DNA from: Methylobacterium bullatum
GTDB lineage: Bacteria > Pseudomonadota > Alphaproteobacteria > Rhizobiales > Beijerinckiaceae
Direction: 5' to 3'
Assembly: GCA_902712845.1 (NCBI GenBank)
Contig: LR743504.1
Coordinates: 2,268,001 to 2,332,000, forward strand
Length of the DNA: 64,000 nucleotides
Shown: piece after piece, positions 37,906 through 49,921 of the stretch
Layout: every line of letters begins with the position of its first letter
How positions within the stretch are numbered: the first letter of the stretch is position 1
The notes under the pieces: generated by a model
What the model saw: the letters and a program-made list of their open reading frames with translations, nothing else
Told to the model about the DNA's origin: nothing
Database searches by the model: none
Position numbers and translations under genes: made by a program

Positions 37906-39609
37906 ATGATCCAAGGCATGGCCCCAGGGCCGGTTTCCGTGCGCCCATGGCTTTCCATGTATCCGCCCGGCGTCCCGGCCGAGATCGATGTCGCGAGCCG
38001 GCGCACCCTCGTGGACATCCTGCGCCTCAGCACGACGGAATGTGCCGCCCGCCCGGCGATCCGCTGTTTCGGCAAGTCCATCACCTATGCTGAACTCGGC
38101 GCCTCCGCCGACGCGATCGCGGCTTGGCTGGTGGCGGAAGGGTTCGGCAAGGGCGACCGGATCGCCGTCATGATGCCGAACGTGCCGGCCTATCCGGCGG
38201 CGATCTACGGGATCCTGCTGGCCGGCTGCGTCGTGGTCAACGTCAACCCGCTCTACACCCCGCGCGAACTGTCGGTGCAGATCAACGATTCGGGGGCTCG
38301 GGCGCTCTTCGTCCTCGAGAATTTCGCCCATACCGTCGCCAGTGCGGGTGCCGACATCGACCTCGACCGCATCGTCGTCGCCGGACCGGGCGACGGGCTC
38401 GGCCTCAAGGGCCGGATCGTCGATCTCGTCTCGCGCCACATCAAGAAGGCGGTTCCTCCCTATCGCCTGCCCGAGGGTAAGACGCTGCGCTTCGAGACGG
38501 TCCTGCGCCGCGGCCGAAGCCTGCCGAAAGCGTCGGTGTCGGTCGGGCCGCAGGATCTCGCGTTCCTGCAATATACCGGGGGGACGACGGGCGCCGCCAA
38601 GGCCGCCATGCTGACCCATGCCAACGTCGTCGCCAACGTGGCTCAGTGCCGGGTCTGGTTCTGCGTGTCGGAAACCGACGGGGTCGACCGGGTGATGGTC
38701 ACGGCCCTGCCGCTCTATCACATCTTCGCCCTCACCGGCTGCTTCTTCCTGTTCATGAGCATCGGTGGATGCTGCCTGCTCATTCCCAATCCCCGCGACG
38801 TGGACGGGTTTGTGAAGACCCTGAAGGGTAACCGCTTCACCCATTTTTCCGGGGTGAACACGCTGTTCAACCTGCTCAACAACCATCCGAAGATCGCCGA
38901 GGTGGATTTCTCCAGGATCCACTTCGTCATCGCCGGCGGTATGGCCGTGCAGGCTCCCGTGGCGGCCAGGTGGAAGGCGATCACGGGCAAGTCCATCGTC
39001 GAGGGCTACGGGCTTTCCGAAACCTCGCCCGTGGTCTGCGTGAACGATCCTCGGGCGGATTGGACCGGCACGATCGGCTTCCCGGTTCCCTCCACCGATG
39101 TGGCGATCCGCGATGCCGAGGGCAGGGACGTCCTCCCCGGCGAGCCCGGCGAGCTCTGCGTGCGCGGCCCGCAGGTCATGGCGGGCTACTGGAAACGGCC
39201 GGACGAGACCGCGCGGGCGACGACCAGCGACGGCTATTTCCGCACCGGCGACGTGGCAATCCTCCAGGCGGACGGGCAGGTGCGTATCGTCGACCGGATG
39301 AAGGACATGATCCTGGTCTCGGGTTTCAACGTCTATCCGAACGAGGTGGAGGAGATCCTCGTCGGCCATCCCGGCGTGCTCGAATGCGCCGTGGTCGGCA
39401 CGCCATGCGAGGAGACCGGCGAAATGGTCGTCGCGCATGTGGTGCTCAAGGACGGCAGCGTCGGCGTCGAGGCGCTGCGGACCTACGCGCGCCAGCAGCT
39501 CACCGGCTACAAGGTGCCGAGGCGCGTCGTTTTCCACGACGCGCTGCCGAAGACCAATGTCGGCAAGGTGCTGCGGCGGGCCCTGCGCGACATGGGGCCG
39601 CGCGCCTGA
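37906..39609 (+). CDS. fadD: Long-chain acyl-CoA ligase (FadD type)
   Basis: Activates a fatty or dicarboxylic acid to its CoA thioester through an acyl-adenylate. The 567-residue ANL-family enzyme has the phosphate-binding YTGGTTGAAKAAMLTH near residue 222, the A5 motif GYGLSETSP, the A7/A8 segment GYFRTGDVA...VDRMKDMILVSGFNVYP and the A10 Lys in LPKTNVGKVLRR. Chain-length preference is unknown; the first residues (PWLSMYPPGVP) are those of the FadD/PimA group. It is preceded by GGGAGG 7-8 bases from the ATG. Followed by msrP after about 140 bases. Confidence 0.93.
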   Translation: MIQGMAPGPVSVRPWLSMYPPGVPAEIDVASRRTLVDILRLSTTECAARPAIRCFGKSITYAELGASADAIAAWLVAEGFGKGDRIAVMMPNVPAYPAAIYGILLAGCVVVNVNPLYTPRELSVQINDSGARALFVLENFAHTVASAGADIDLDRIVVAGPGDGLGLKGRIVDLVSRHIKKAVPPYRLPEGKTLRFETVLRRGRSLPKASVSVGPQDLAFLQYTGGTTGAAKAAMLTHANVVANVAQCRVWFCVSETDGVDRVMVTALPLYHIFALTGCFFLFMSIGGCCLLIPNPRDVDGFVKTLKGNRFTHFSGVNTLFNLLNNHPKIAEVDFSRIHFVIAGGMAVQAPVAARWKAITGKSIVEGYGLSETSPVVCVNDPRADWTGTIGFPVPSTDVAIRDAEGRDVLPGEPGELCVRGPQVMAGYWKRPDETARATTSDGYFRTGDVAILQADGQVRIVDRMKDMILVSGFNVYPNEVEEILVGHPGVLECAVVGTPCEETGEMVVAHVVLKDGSVGVEALRTYARQQLTGYKVPRRVVFHDALPKTNVGKVLRRALRDMGPRA

Positions 39610-39748
39610 CGCGCCCGCCGATGTAACCGGCGACGGCGTCTCGCCGAATGGTGACGATCGGCCCTGTTGCACGGATGGGCGGCGGGGCCGATCTTCGCGG
39701 CACGAGGCCGCCCTGCGCGGCCACCCCTTCTTTGTTCGAGGACGCCAC

Positions 39749-40705
39749 ATGTACATCAAGCGGACACGCGGCTGGGAAATGCCCGAGCGCCTCGCCACGC
39801 CCGAGAGCGTGTTCCTGAACCGCCGTGCCTTGCTGGGCGGCGCCGCCGGCCTCGCCGCGACGTCCCTCGTCGGCGTCGAGGGCGCTTTTGCCGCCGCCGA
39901 CCCGACGAGCGGCCTCTACCCGGCCCCGCGCAACGAGGCCTACACGCTGGACCGTCCGCTGACGGCCGAGAAGTTTTCGGCAGATTACAACAACTTCTAC
40001 GAGTTCGGCACGTCCAAGACCGTGCTGCCGGCGGCCAACGCTCTCAAGACCCGGCCCTGGACCATCAAGATCGACGGGCTTGTGGAGAAGCCGTTCGAGA
40101 TCGGAATCGACGATCTGGTCCGCAAGATGACCCTCGAGGAGCGCCTCTACCGCCACCGCTGTGTCGAGGCCTGGTCGATGTCGGTGCCCTGGACGGGCTT
40201 TCCGCTCTCGAAGCTCGTGGCCCTGGCAAAGCCGGCATCGGGGGCCAAGTACCTTCGCATGGAGACCTTCATGGACAAGTCCATGGCGCCGGGGCAGCGC
40301 TCGTTCCTGTATCCCTGGCCCTACGTGGAAGGGCTGACGATGGAGGAGGCCAACAACGACCTCGCCTTCATCGCCACGGGCATCTACGGCAAGCCACTCG
40401 CCAACCAGTTCGGCGCGCCGATCCGCCTCGCGGTGCCGTGGAAGTATGGCTTCAAATCGGTGAAGTCGATCGTGAGGCTGTCCTTCGTCGCCGAGCGGCC
40501 GAAGACCTTCTGGGAGGGCCTCCAGGCCTCGGAATACGGCTTCTGGGCCAATGTGAACCCGGCGGTCTCGCATCCGCGTTGGAGCCAGGCGTCGGAGCGC
40601 GTACTCGGCACGGATCAGCGTGTTCCGACGCTCATCTACAATGGCTACGGCGAGCAGGTGGCTGGGCTCTACAAGGGTCTCGAGAACGAGCGCCTGTTCG
40701 TCTGA
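39749..40705 (+). CDS. msrP: Protein-methionine-sulfoxide reductase catalytic subunit MsrP
   Basis: Periplasmic molybdenum enzyme that repairs oxidised methionine in envelope proteins. The 318-residue precursor has a Tat signal with the twin Arg25-Arg26 (FLNRRALLGGAAGLAATSL) and the Mo-ligand Cys138 in YRHRCVEAWSM, with the DGLVEKP and KYGFKSVKSI motifs of the sulphite-oxidase fold. The usual partner, the haem membrane protein MsrQ, is not next to it. It converges on a lysR gene with 12 bases between stops. Confidence 0.94.
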   Translation: MYIKRTRGWEMPERLATPESVFLNRRALLGGAAGLAATSLVGVEGAFAAADPTSGLYPAPRNEAYTLDRPLTAEKFSADYNNFYEFGTSKTVLPAANALKTRPWTIKIDGLVEKPFEIGIDDLVRKMTLEERLYRHRCVEAWSMSVPWTGFPLSKLVALAKPASGAKYLRMETFMDKSMAPGQRSFLYPWPYVEGLTMEEANNDLAFIATGIYGKPLANQFGAPIRLAVPWKYGFKSVKSIVRLSFVAERPKTFWEGLQASEYGFWANVNPAVSHPRWSQASERVLGTDQRVPTLIYNGYGEQVAGLYKGLENERLFV

Positions 40706-40717
40706 GCGGACTTTAGG

Positions 40718-41608
40718 TCAGTAGGTCCAGCGCTGGGCCTTGGCCACGAGGAAGTCGCGGAAGGCCTGCACCCGGGCGACGGAGCGCATCTCCTCGGCAT
40801 AGACGAGGTAGCTCTCCATATGCGGCATCTCGACGTCGCGCAGCACCTGCATGAGGCCGGTCTGTCCCTCCACGGCGTAGTCGGGGAGGATGCCGATGCC
40901 GGCGCCGGTCTCCATCGCGTTCTGCAGGGCGGCGATGTTGTTCACCGTGAAGTGGATCGTCCTGCGTTCCTGGCCCTCGCGGCCCACCGTCGAGAGCCAA
41001 TGGGTCGCCAGCAGGTAGGACGGCTCGTTGCCGCCGAAGGACACGAGGCGGTGATTGTCGAGATCCGCAATCGCCTTGGGTTCGCCGAACCGCTTCACGT
41101 AATCGGCCGAGGCGAAGGCATGGTAGTGGACCGTGAACAGTCGCCGCTGGATCAGGTCGGGCTGGGCCGGGCGCCGCATCCGGACGGCGACGTCCGCCTC
41201 GCGCATGGCGAGATCGAGTTCCTCGTTGGTGAGGATGAGTTCGACGCGCACGTCGGGATAGAGGTCGAGGAACTCGGCTACGCGCTGGGCGAGCCACGAG
41301 GTGCCGAGGCCCGTCGTCGTCGTCACCTTGAGGTCGCCGCTCGGCCGCTCGCTCGTCTCCACGAGACGCGCCCTGGTGTTCTCCAGGCGCAGCTTCATGT
41401 CCCGCGCCGCCCGGAACAGCAGGTCGCCCTGCTCGGTCAGGATGAGGCCCCGTGCATGGCGGTGGAAGAGAGGGGCCTTCAACTCGCGTTCGAGGGCGCT
41501 GATCTGCCGGCTCACCGCCGATTGGCTCAGGCCGATATCGTCGCCGGCGCGCGTGAAGCTGCCGGCTTCGGCGACGTTGAGGAAGATCCGGATCTTGTCC
41601 CAGTCCAC
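40718..41608 (-). CDS. LysR-family transcriptional regulator
   Basis: A 296-residue regulator: N-terminal winged HTH (WDKIRIFLNVAEAGSFTRAGDDIGLSQSAVSRQISALERELKAPLF...) and a C-terminal periplasmic-binding-protein-like effector domain from about 90. The start is placed at a GTG at 41608 because GAGGGGG lies 9 bases upstream and the length then matches the family; the frame could extend to 41722. It is downstream of trxB on the same strand after 232 bases, a gene order seen in related species. Its targets and ligand are unknown. Confidence 0.9.
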   Translation of the reverse strand: MDWDKIRIFLNVAEAGSFTRAGDDIGLSQSAVSRQISALERELKAPLFHRHARGLILTEQGDLLFRAARDMKLRLENTRARLVETSERPSGDLKVTTTTGLGTSWLAQRVAEFLDLYPDVRVELILTNEELDLAMREADVAVRMRRPAQPDLIQRRLFTVHYHAFASADYVKRFGEPKAIADLDNHRLVSFGGNEPSYLLATHWLSTVGREGQERRTIHFTVNNIAALQNAMETGAGIGILPDYAVEGQTGLMQVLRDVEMPHMESYLVYAEEMRSVARVQAFRDFLVAKAQRWTY

Positions 41609-41840
41609 GGCGTCCAACCCCCTCACGCAGCCCCGTGCCGATAGCCGGTCGCCCGATGCCGGACCCGGTACGGTCAGGCATCGGTCCTTGCCGTGTCTCG
41701 GCGTGCCCGGCCGCCGTTTCATTCGGTTCGGCCGGACAACATGGGACGCCGAGCCGATGAAACTCGGCTCACGCTGGTTTTAGGACAACGATCTTGCGAT
41801 TAGGTTGATGCCCGACGCAAGGCGCCGAACAAAGATTTCC

Positions 41841-42815
41841 CTATTCCGCTGCAGCCTGCTGTGGGGTTTCGCCGAGTTCGAGGGCCGCGAGGTACTTTTC
41901 GGCCTCCAGGGCCGCCATGCAGCCCATTCCGGCCGCGGTGATCGCCTGGCGGTAGACATCGTCCGTGACGTCGCCGGCGGCATATACGCCGGGGATCGCC
42001 GTCTCCGTCGTGCCCGGCTTCGTCTCGATGTAGCCGCCATGGCGCATGGCGAGCTGCCCCTCGAAGATCCCCGTCGCCGGCTGATGCCCGATGGCGACGA
42101 ACACGCCGTCCGTCTTGAGCTCCGTGATCGCGCCCGAGCGCACGTCCTTCAGGCGCAGATGCGTGACCGAAGGCGGTGCCTGGGTGCCACAGATCTCCTC
42201 GATCGCGTGATGCCAGACCACCGCGACGTTGGGATGCTTGAACAGGCGCTCCTGGAGGATGCGCTCGGCGCGGAACTCGCCCCGGCGATGCACCACCGTG
42301 ACCTTCGCGGCCAGGTTGGCGAGATAGAGCGCCTCCTCGACGGCGGTGTTGCCGCCGCCGACCACCACGACCTCCTTGCCGCGAAAGAAGAACCCGTCGC
42401 AGGTGGCGCAGGCCGAGACGCCGAAACCCTGGAACTTGGCCTCGGAGGGAAGGCCGAGCCACTTCGCCTGAGCGCCGGTGGCGATGATGAGCGCATCGCA
42501 GGTGTAGGTCTCGCCGGAATCCGCCTCCAGATGGAACGGCCGCGCCTGCAGGTCGACCTTGGTGATGTATTCGGAGACGATCCTGGTGCCCACATGCTCG
42601 GCCTGGAGCCGCATCTGCTCCATCAGCCACGGACCCTGGATCGGGTCGGCGAAGCCCGGATAATTCTCGACATCGGTGGTGATCATGAGCTGGCCGCCGG
42701 GCTGGAAGCCGGAGATCAGCAGCGGCTCGACCATGGCGCGGGCGGCATAGATGGCGGCGGTGTAGCCTGCGGGGCCTGAGCCGATGATGATGAGCTTGGA
42801 ATGGTGGGGGGCCAT
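41841..42815 (-). CDS. trxB: Thioredoxin-disulfide reductase
   Basis: FAD-dependent enzyme that reduces thioredoxin with NADPH. The 324-residue protein has the FAD motif [17 protein letters not shown], the redox-active Cys136-Ala-Thr-Cys139, the NADPH motif [15 protein letters not shown] with following HRR, and the C-terminal [10 protein letters not shown]. It starts 14 bases after the ELM1-family gene stop and belongs to the minus-strand run greA-(secreted protein)-ELM1-trxB. Confidence 0.97.
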   Translation of the reverse strand: MAPHHSKLIIIGSGPAGYTAAIYAARAMVEPLLISGFQPGGQLMITTDVENYPGFADPIQGPWLMEQMRLQAEHVGTRIVSEYITKVDLQARPFHLEADSGETYTCDALIIATGAQAKWLGLPSEAKFQGFGVSACATCDGFFFRGKEVVVVGGGNTAVEEALYLANLAAKVTVVHRRGEFRAERILQERLFKHPNVAVVWHHAIEEICGTQAPPSVTHLRLKDVRSGAITELKTDGVFVAIGHQPATGIFEGQLAMRHGGYIETKPGTTETAIPGVYAAGDVTDDVYRQAITAAGMGCMAALEAEKYLAALELGETPQQAAAE

Positions 42816-42829
42816 GGTTCGGACGTCTC

Positions 42830-43885
42830 CTACGGCCGCGGCGCAGGTGCCAACCCGGCGCGGTGCTCGACAAAGGCACGGGCCATAGCTTCCGCGATGG
42901 CCGGTGTGGCGTCGAGGGGGGTGTAATGCAACTCTTCCAGACGACCGGTGAAGGGCTTCAAGGCGCCCACCATCGCCAGTCCGGCAAAGAGCCGCCTGTG
43001 CCGGATGTAGGTCTTCGGGAGATCGAAGAGAAGCACCGGCGCACCGCTGCTCACCGCTTCTCCCACCATGTTGGCGGAATCCGACGTGACCACGATGGCG
43101 TCGGCGAGAGCGAGCAGGGAGACGTAGGGGTTCGCCCCCGAACCGTCCCAGAAAAAGCCGCCCTTCTCCGTGACGAGGCGCTGAAGCGCCGTCCGCAGGG
43201 GCGGCGGCGTCCGGCGGGACACCGTGAGCATCAGCGACGATCCGCCATCGGCGAGTTTCGTCAGGCGGGCGAGCAGCCGCTTCATGTCGGCGGAACGATA
43301 GCTCAAATGGCGGCTGTCACCGCCGATCAGGACCGCGACGCGAGGCTTCGGCAGTTGGATCAGGCGCGGGTCGGGGGAGCGGCGCGCCGCCGCCAGCCGC
43401 GCCGCCGTCACCTGATGCGGCGCCGTCAGGGTCGTGAACACGTTCGGCCCGCGCAGGTCGTCGTAATCCGGCACCCAGATGAAGTCCGCGGTGTCGTGGC
43501 CCGTCCGGGGATCCTTTAGGAAGGCGGTGAAGGTCCGGCCCTTCGACGCCTTGCGGATCGCGCGGAGATAGGGAACTGCGCGGCGTCCCGAGGCGATCAC
43601 GATCTCGGGAAACGGTCCGGCCAGGGCGCCGCCGCGATGGCCGGGGCGGTCACGCGGGTCGATCGGTCCCCACGGGGCGAGCCAGCCGAAGGGGGGACGG
43701 GGCGTGACGCGGTGGATCTCGAAATCGAGGCCGAGAGTCTCCGCGAGGCCGATACATTGGTTCTCGTCACCGGCCTTGCCGTCGGTGACGATCCACGCTC
43801 CGACATGGGCGAGATCGGGGGCGTAGCCGGTGCCCAGTTTCTCTCCAGCAGATCGCATCACGCCGGACGCTCCCGATATCGACAT
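42830..43885 (-). CDS. ELM1/GtrOC1-family protein (mitochondrial fission protein homologue)
   Basis: A 351-residue protein of the family named after plant ELM1, which in bacteria is probably a glycosyltransferase-like protein. It shows [23 protein letters not shown] near the N-terminus, [37 protein letters not shown] and [25 protein letters not shown], a GT-B-like nucleotide-sugar pattern. The ATG at 43885, eight bases after the upstream stop, is preferred; a later ATG at 43858 is possible. There is no biochemical function to state with confidence. Confidence 0.85.
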   Translation of the reverse strand: MSISGASGVMRSAGEKLGTGYAPDLAHVGAWIVTDGKAGDENQCIGLAETLGLDFEIHRVTPRPPFGWLAPWGPIDPRDRPGHRGGALAGPFPEIVIASGRRAVPYLRAIRKASKGRTFTAFLKDPRTGHDTADFIWVPDYDDLRGPNVFTTLTAPHQVTAARLAAARRSPDPRLIQLPKPRVAVLIGGDSRHLSYRSADMKRLLARLTKLADGGSSLMLTVSRRTPPPLRTALQRLVTEKGGFFWDGSGANPYVSLLALADAIVVTSDSANMVGEAVSSGAPVLLFDLPKTYIRHRRLFAGLAMVGALKPFTGRLEELHYTPLDATPAIAEAMARAFVEHRAGLAPAPRP

Positions 43886-43892
43886 GGCGGCG

Positions 43893-44429
43893 TCAGTTCG
43901 ACGGGAAGGCCCGGCGCAACCACCCGGCATAATGCTGGGCGATCGCGGCAACGCGGCGACGTTCCGAATCCGGATCGTACCACGCCCCGCCCGAGCTCGA
44001 CGGCAGCGCGGACAGCTGCGGATGCCGGGCCAGGACCTCGCCGCGGCGACCGACGATCAGGGCTTCCCCGTCGAGATAATCGGATTGCGAGCCGCCGCCG
44101 AAGCCGCTGCGGCCCCCCTCGCTCCCGGTATAGGGCCGGAGCGACAGGCTCTTGATCCTCACCACCAGAACCGGTCCGGCGCCCCCGATCCTGTTCGCGA
44201 ACTCGCGGTTCAGCGCGCCGAGGAGATCGTCACGCAAGGCTTCGGCAGGAGCGCCCCCGGCCTCTGCCAGGAGCGGCCCCACATCGACGCGGATGGCCGA
44301 CAGCCGCGTGGCGCCGAAGGACGACAGTCCCTGGGCGAGGGCAGGGCAAGCCATGGCCAGGACGGCGAAGAAGCCGATCCAAGCTCGCGGCCAGCCCGTG
44401 AAGGACCGGCCGGATACGGTCTGGCGCAT
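43893..44429 (-). CDS. Secreted or periplasmic protein of unknown function
   Basis: A 178-residue precursor with a clear signal peptide (RAWIGFFAVLAMACPALAQG, cleavage after ALA). The mature part contains RVDVGPLLAEAGGAPAEALRDDLLGALNREFANR, with an Asp/Ala/Leu helical pattern, and later a Gly/Ser-rich loop. No family is recognised. It sits between greA (17 bases) and the ELM1-family gene (8 bases) on the same strand, so it is likely part of that transcript. Confidence 0.75.
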   Translation of the reverse strand: MRQTVSGRSFTGWPRAWIGFFAVLAMACPALAQGLSSFGATRLSAIRVDVGPLLAEAGGAPAEALRDDLLGALNREFANRIGGAGPVLVVRIKSLSLRPYTGSEGGRSGFGGGSQSDYLDGEALIVGRRGEVLARHPQLSALPSSSGGAWYDPDSERRRVAAIAQHYAGWLRRAFPSN

Positions 44430-44446
44430 GGTCTAAGCCTCGGGCG

Positions 44447-44929
44447 TCAAACGCCGTACTGGACCGCAACGACCTCGTAGGACTTGCCGCCGCCGGGGGT
44501 CGTCACCTCCACCGTGTCCCCGACGCCCTTGCCGATGAGGGCGCGGGCGATGGGGGAGGTGATCGAGACCAGCCCCGAACGGACATCCGCCTCAGGCTCG
44601 CCGACGAGCTGGTAGGTCTTCTCTTCCTCGGTATCCTCGTCGACGAGCTTCACCGTGGCGCCGAACTTGATCTTGGTGCCCGACAGCTTGGTGACGTCGA
44701 TGACCTCGGCCCGGGCGATCATGCTCTCGAGTTCCATCACCCGCCCCTCGTTGTGGGACTGGGCCTCCTTGGCGGCATGATACTCGGCATTCTCCGAGAG
44801 GTCGCCGAGCGCCCGCGCTTCGGAGATGGCCTGGATGATGCGCTGACGCTCCACCTGCTGGCGATGCTTCAGCTCGGCTTCCAGCGCAGCGAACCCGCGC
44901 ACCGTCATCGGAACCTTGTCTATCGTCAT
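44447..44929 (-). CDS. greA: Transcription elongation factor GreA
   Basis: Rescues backtracked RNA polymerase by stimulating transcript cleavage. The 160-residue protein has the N-terminal coiled coil ([46 protein letters not shown]) with the acidic tip Asp and Glu of LSENAEYH, and a C-terminal FKBP-like domain ([18 protein letters not shown]). The ATG at 44929 gives the normal length; an upstream frame to 45040 is ignored. It lies 120 bases after carB on the same strand, a conserved order in alphaproteobacteria. Confidence 0.97.
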   Translation of the reverse strand: MTIDKVPMTVRGFAALEAELKHRQQVERQRIIQAISEARALGDLSENAEYHAAKEAQSHNEGRVMELESMIARAEVIDVTKLSGTKIKFGATVKLVDEDTEEEKTYQLVGEPEADVRSGLVSITSPIARALIGKGVGDTVEVTTPGGGKSYEVVAVQYGV

Positions 44930-45017
44930 CGTCTCGCGCCACAATGAATAGGCCCGGTCGGGAGCGGGACGCTCCCTCCGGGCCAGAGTAAGATGGTCTT
45001 GAAGCTTGGCATCTGCC

Positions 45018-45037
45018 GTGTCCGTCAAGACGGACAC
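45018..45037 (-). terminator. Hairpin after carB
   Basis: GTGTCCG-TCAAGA-CGGACAC, a perfect 7-bp stem 12 bases past the carB stop. There is no T-run, so it may only partly separate carB from greA. Confidence 0.4.
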
Positions 45038-45048
45038 CACATCAAATG

Positions 45049-48534
<3,486 letters not shown>

Positions 48535-48851
48535 CGGGCGCCTTGGCTTGCGGACGCGCGCGTCCGTCAAGCGCGGCGCCACAATCTGGAGCGGGCCGGA
48601 TATGGACGCGAGCGGCGTGAATGATCGTTAGGGTTCGCGTCTACACGCGGCGGGAGGGTTTTGGAAGAGCGCCGAGAGGCTTGGCGACGATTGTGCCCGC
48701 CCCGGACGGCCGCCGGTCCGCCGCCAAAGACAATTAAACTATAATAACTATAAATCTAAGAAGTTGAGAAATATTGCGCCATCAAAGGAGCCGTGTAATT
48801 GAGACGATCGGCGCCTTGTCGATCTCGAACAAGACTAAATCGAGGATAAGA
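48535..48851. other. Divergent intergenic region between carB and the pseudoazurin gene
   Basis: 317 bases. The half next to carB is GC-rich; 48731-48775 is AT-rich and contains a 7-base direct repeat ACTATAA at 48738-48744 and 48747-48753, spaced by 9 bases. This stretch is the probable promoter or regulator site for the pseudoazurin gene. GAGGATAA at 48842-48849 is the ribosome-binding site. No gene is supported here. Confidence 0.55.
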
Positions 48852-49292
48852 ATGAAAAAGCTAGGAACGCTCGTGGGCACTCTGGCCCTGTGCATCGCCA
48901 CCGGCCCCGCCGCTTTCGCCGCCGAGATCGCCGTGAAGACCCTCAATAGCGGGCCGGGTGGTCTGATGGTCTTCGACCCTGCCTTCGTGAAGCTGGCACC
49001 GGGCGACAGCATCAAGTTCGTCCCCCAGGACAAGGGGCACAATGCCGAACTGATCAAAGGCATGGCGCCCGAGGGGGCGGAGACCTTCAAGACCGTCCTG
49101 GGCAAGGAAGAGGTCGTCAAGTTCGACAAGCCCGGGGTCTACGGCATCAAGTGCTCGCCGCATTACCTCATGGGCATGATCGCCGTGGTGGTGGTCGGCG
49201 ACAAGCCGGAGAACCTCGAGGCGGCGAAGGCGGTGACGCACAACAAGCTCGCCGCCAAGCGGTTCGAGCCCCTGCTCGCTCAGGTTCAGTGA
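48852..49292 (+). CDS. Pseudoazurin (type I blue copper protein)
   Basis: Periplasmic one-electron carrier. The 146-residue precursor has a signal peptide (LVGTLALCIATGPAAFA, cut before AEIAVKT). The mature part carries the copper ligands His63, Cys101, His104 and Met109; their spacing (38, 3, 5) is exactly that of known pseudoazurins. The C-terminal helices (AAKAVTHNKLAAKRFEPLL) are also typical. Pseudoazurins feed nitrite or nitrous oxide reductases or cytochromes; no such partner gene is in the window, so the acceptor is unknown. Confidence 0.95.
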   Translation: MKKLGTLVGTLALCIATGPAAFAAEIAVKTLNSGPGGLMVFDPAFVKLAPGDSIKFVPQDKGHNAELIKGMAPEGAETFKTVLGKEEVVKFDKPGVYGIKCSPHYLMGMIAVVVVGDKPENLEAAKAVTHNKLAAKRFEPLLAQVQ

Positions 49293-49301
49293 CGTGAGAG
49301 A

Positions 49302-49324
49302 GGAGGCGGCGCCAAGCCGCCTCC
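49302..49324. terminator. Terminator hairpin after pseudoazurin
   Basis: Perfect 9-bp stem GGAGGCGGC / GCCGCCTCC with loop GCCAA, nine bases past the stop and followed by GATTTC. It lies between convergent genes and may serve both. Confidence 0.6.
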
Positions 49325-49343
49325 GATTTCCCGCGCGGTGCCG

Positions 49344-49721
49344 TCAGAGGCCGATATAGAGGGCGGCCACCGCGCGATCGATGGAAAGATAGAACACGCC
49401 GAAGGCCACGGCGGCGGCGGCGGCGAACTCGAGTGCGACGTTGGGCAGGGTCTGCGAGCGGCGCAGGATCTCGCGGCCGAAGAACAGGCTGAGCCAGGCG
49501 ATCGTGAGGACGACGGGCAGGACGAACAGGAAGGACCAGGTGCTCTCGACGGTCTGGGCGCCGCCGGCCGGGTCGATGAGCGCGCGGATGTTGCGGACCC
49601 AGGGGGCGTAGCAGGCCGAATACAGGGCGGTCATCCAGGCGAGGGCGACGGCCACGCCGAGATGGAACGTGAAGACCCGATGCAGGCGCGAGAAATCATC
49701 GCGCGCGTCGTCGAACGTCAT
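49344..49721 (-). CDS. Small membrane protein of unknown function
   Basis: A 125-residue protein with three predicted helices (FTFHLGVAVALAWMTALYSACY, WSFLFVLPVVLTIAWLSLFFG, ALEFAAAAAVAFGVFYLSI). The ATG at 49721 starts a conserved-looking MTFDDARDDF; the frame to 49904 adds an unlikely Pro/Arg-rich extension. No family is recognised. It is on the carA strand, 200 bases after carA, so it may be co-transcribed. Confidence 0.7.
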   Translation of the reverse strand: MTFDDARDDFSRLHRVFTFHLGVAVALAWMTALYSACYAPWVRNIRALIDPAGGAQTVESTWSFLFVLPVVLTIAWLSLFFGREILRRSQTLPNVALEFAAAAAVAFGVFYLSIDRAVAALYIGL

Positions 49722-49921
49722 GTGGAAAACCCCGAGCTCATGGCAGCAGGACCATCGTTGCGGCGGCGTCACCGTGCCGATCGTCGTTGGCTTCGGGGAA
49801 TGCCGGTCAAAGCCGGGTTTTTTGTGACGGGCGAGGGAACCATTTCCCGAATGCCCCGGCGGCGATCCGCCGGCGCTCAAAGGACGGGCGCGATGCCCTT
49901 GCATACGGCGGACGAACGGCC

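Noticed and set aside
37522..39798. 758-codon open frame on the minus strand across the membrane protein, fadD and msrP leader
   Set aside because: It is antisense to well-supported genes. The protein is rich in His, Arg, Gly and Asp without any domain, which is the usual mirror frame of GC-rich genes.
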